Shown: positions 62,850 to 64,000 of the stretch, one piece after another
Position numbering within the stretch: the stretch's first letter is position 1
Layout of the letters: each line of letters starts with the position of its first letter
NCBI GenBank assembly: GCA_964482205.1
Contig: CAYZWI010000007.1
Span: 62,001 to 126,000 of the forward strand
Origin: JAZDGX01 sp964482205
GTDB lineage: Bacteria > Eisenbacteria > RBG-16-71-46 > CAIMUX01 > WJJG01
Direction of reading: 5' to 3'
DNA: 64,000 bases
Program-made: the position numbers and the translations under genes
Notes under the pieces: model-generated
Told to the model about the DNA's origin: nothing
What the model saw: only the letters and a program-made list of their open reading frames with translations
Databases searched by the model: none

Positions 62850-63098
62850 TCACTCGTCCCGCTGGGGTTTTCGAGAAGGCTTGCTCTCGGCTCGATGACC
62901 TGGTTGCCCCTCGCCGGATGGAAGCGTGCGCCTGGATCCGCCGGCCGGGTTCTTCATCCGGCCGGCTGCTTCCAATCGTTCGCGCAGCAGGAATTCGATC
63001 TGCCCGTTCAGGCTGCGCAATTCGTCGTCCGCCCAACGGCGGAGGGCGTCGAGAATCGTCGGGTCGATTCTCAACAGGTAGGGTTTGCGCTCGGCCAT
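62850..63098 (-). CDS. Arc/ribbon-helix-helix-like small protein
   Basis: From the ATG at 63098 the product has 82 residues. The first half (KPYLLRIDPTILDALRRWADDELRSLNGQIEFLLRERLEAAG) is a clear ribbon-helix-helix/Arc-like pattern. The second half is a basic, polar tail. Small Arc-like proteins of this kind are often encoded directly after an SPFH-protein gene, as here (48 nt between the SPFH stop and this ATG); the functional link is not known. AAGGGCGG precedes the ATG; ATG 63110 and TTG 63143 are other in-frame starts. Confidence 0.8.
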   Translation of the reverse strand: MAERKPYLLRIDPTILDALRRWADDELRSLNGQIEFLLRERLEAAGRMKNPAGGSRRTLPSGEGQPGHRAESKPSRKPQRDE

Positions 63099-63146
63099 GC
63101 CGCCCTTCATTCCCTGGTGAATTCGTCGTCCGACGAACGCCAACCG

Positions 63147-64000
63147 CTAATGATACAGCGAGCCCGTATTGACCACCGGCTGGGTGTGACGGTCGCTGCA
63201 CAGCACGACGAGCAGGTTGCTCACCATGGCCGCCTTGCGTTCGTCATCGAGGGCCACGACATTCCGCTGGGAGAGATGATCGAGCGCCATCTCCACCATG
63301 CCCACCGCCCCTTCCACGATCTTCTGGCGGGCGGCGATGATCGCGGTCGCCTGCTGGCGCTGCAGCATCGCCCCCGCGATCTCGGGCGCATACGCCAGGT
63401 GGCTGATGCGCGCTTCGATCACCTGGACGCCCGCCTTCGACAACCGCTCCTGGATCTCGTGCTTCAGCTTCTCGGCAATCTCGTTGACATGGCTGCGCAA
63501 GGCGAACTCCTCGTGCTCGAAGGTGTCGTAGCGGTACGAGGTCGTCAGCCCTCGCAAGGCCGCCTCGCTCTGGATGTGCACGAAGTTGTTGTAGTCGTCG
63601 ACCTCGAAGACCGCTTCCGCCGTGTCCACCACTCGCCAGACGACCACGGCGGCGATTTCGATCGGATTGCCGTCGCGATCATTGACCTTGAGGATGCCGC
63701 TCTCGAAATTCCGCACCCGCAGCGAAATGCGTTTGTTGGTGCAGAACGGGGTCACATAGCGCAGGCCCGGCCGGGAGGTGGTCCCCAAGTACCGGCCGAA
63801 GAGCTGGATCACCCTCGCCTCGTTCGGATTGACGCTGAAGAGCCCTGCCAGGAAGAAGACGTCGAGCGCGATGGTCAAGGCTGCCAGGACAGTCTCCAAT
63901 GGGGAGACGGCTCGAATGGAAGCGATCAACCAGACGACCGCCAGGACGAACACGACCAGCAGCGCGGCCATCATGAAGTAACCCGACGCCGTCCAGACTT
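63147..64000 (-). CDS. SPFH/Band 7 domain membrane protein (5' end beyond window)
   Basis: At least 283 residues. Two N-terminal hydrophobic stretches ([20 protein letters not shown] and [20 protein letters not shown]) precede the SPFH domain: [65 protein letters not shown], and a helical part ([42 protein letters not shown]). An ATG lies at 63974, but the frame stays open to the edge and reads WTASGYF just before it, which looks like the usual start of this subgroup, so the true start is probably outside. SPFH proteins scaffold membrane microdomains and can regulate proteases; the specific role here is unknown. Confidence 0.88.
   Translation of the reverse strand, partial: VWTASGYFMMAALLVVFVLAVVWLIASIRAVSPLETVLAALTIALDVFFLAGLFSVNPNEARVIQLFGRYLGTTSRPGLRYVTPFCTNKRISLRVRNFESGILKVNDRDGNPIEIAAVVVWRVVDTAEAVFEVDDYNNFVHIQSEAALRGLTTSYRYDTFEHEEFALRSHVNEIAEKLKHEIQERLSKAGVQVIEARISHLAYAPEIAGAMLQRQQATAIIAARQKIVEGAVGMVEMALDHLSQRNVVALDDERKAAMVSNLLVVLCSDRHTQPVVNTGSLYH

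Overview
This 64 kb window is GC-rich, gene-dense bacterial chromosome. It holds about 46 protein genes and no rRNA, tRNA, CRISPR array or recognisable transposase. The envelope is clearly Gram-negative: a BamA/TamA-type barrel, a TolC-type channel, a secretin, several lipoproteins and a TRAP transporter with a TatT partner. GldA/F/G-like ABC genes with a DUF4340 protein, a plant/Bacteroidetes-type long IspG, a DRG-like TGS GTPase and the TatT lipoprotein together suggest the FCB superphylum or a neighbouring uncultured lineage (Eisenbacteria- or Gemmatimonadota-like). That placement is inference; no marker gene here fixes it.

Layout. 1-2439 (minus): TRAP module tatT-dctP-dctQ, with dctQ cut by the window edge. 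2817-7518 (plus): ABC exporter operon (ATPase, permease, GldG-like, DUF4340). 7520-12904 (minus): double pseudo-receiver protein, RseP, YugP-type Zn peptidase and a membrane/TPR protein. 13170-16144 (plus): transketolase coupled to a GNAT-Nudix fusion. 16462-20941: an unrecognised secreted or anchored protein, family B DNA polymerase II and phosphofructokinase. 21128-23743: secreted PDZ protein with a long GDDxY repeat array.

23971-39882 (plus) is one 16-gene block. A sensor kinase, receiver, HD-GYP phosphodiesterase and STAS protein run directly into a complete type II secretion/type IV pilus-like machine: GspE, GspF, four pseudopilins, a PilX-like protein, PilM, PilN, PilO, a PilP/GspC-like protein and a secretin. 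Many neighbours overlap by 4 nt (ATGA or GTGA), so translation is probably coupled. The block ends at a 168-nt inverted-repeat element.

40231-54534 is mixed: TGS GTPase, Omp85-type barrel, a WYL-family regulator that seems to lack the WYL domain, RNA cyclase RtcA, long IspG, a class I amidotransferase-fold hydrolase, lipoproteins and glutamate dehydrogenase. 54672-62508 (minus) is a six-gene efflux operon: adaptor, ABC ATPase, MacB-like permease, TolC, sensor kinase and sigma-54-dependent response regulator. Upstream of its first gene lies a good sigma-54 (-24/-12) promoter with two TGC-N7-GCA dyads about 85-115 bp further up. The operon therefore appears to encode its own activator. The window ends in an Arc/RHH protein and an SPFH/Band 7 protein that runs off the right edge.
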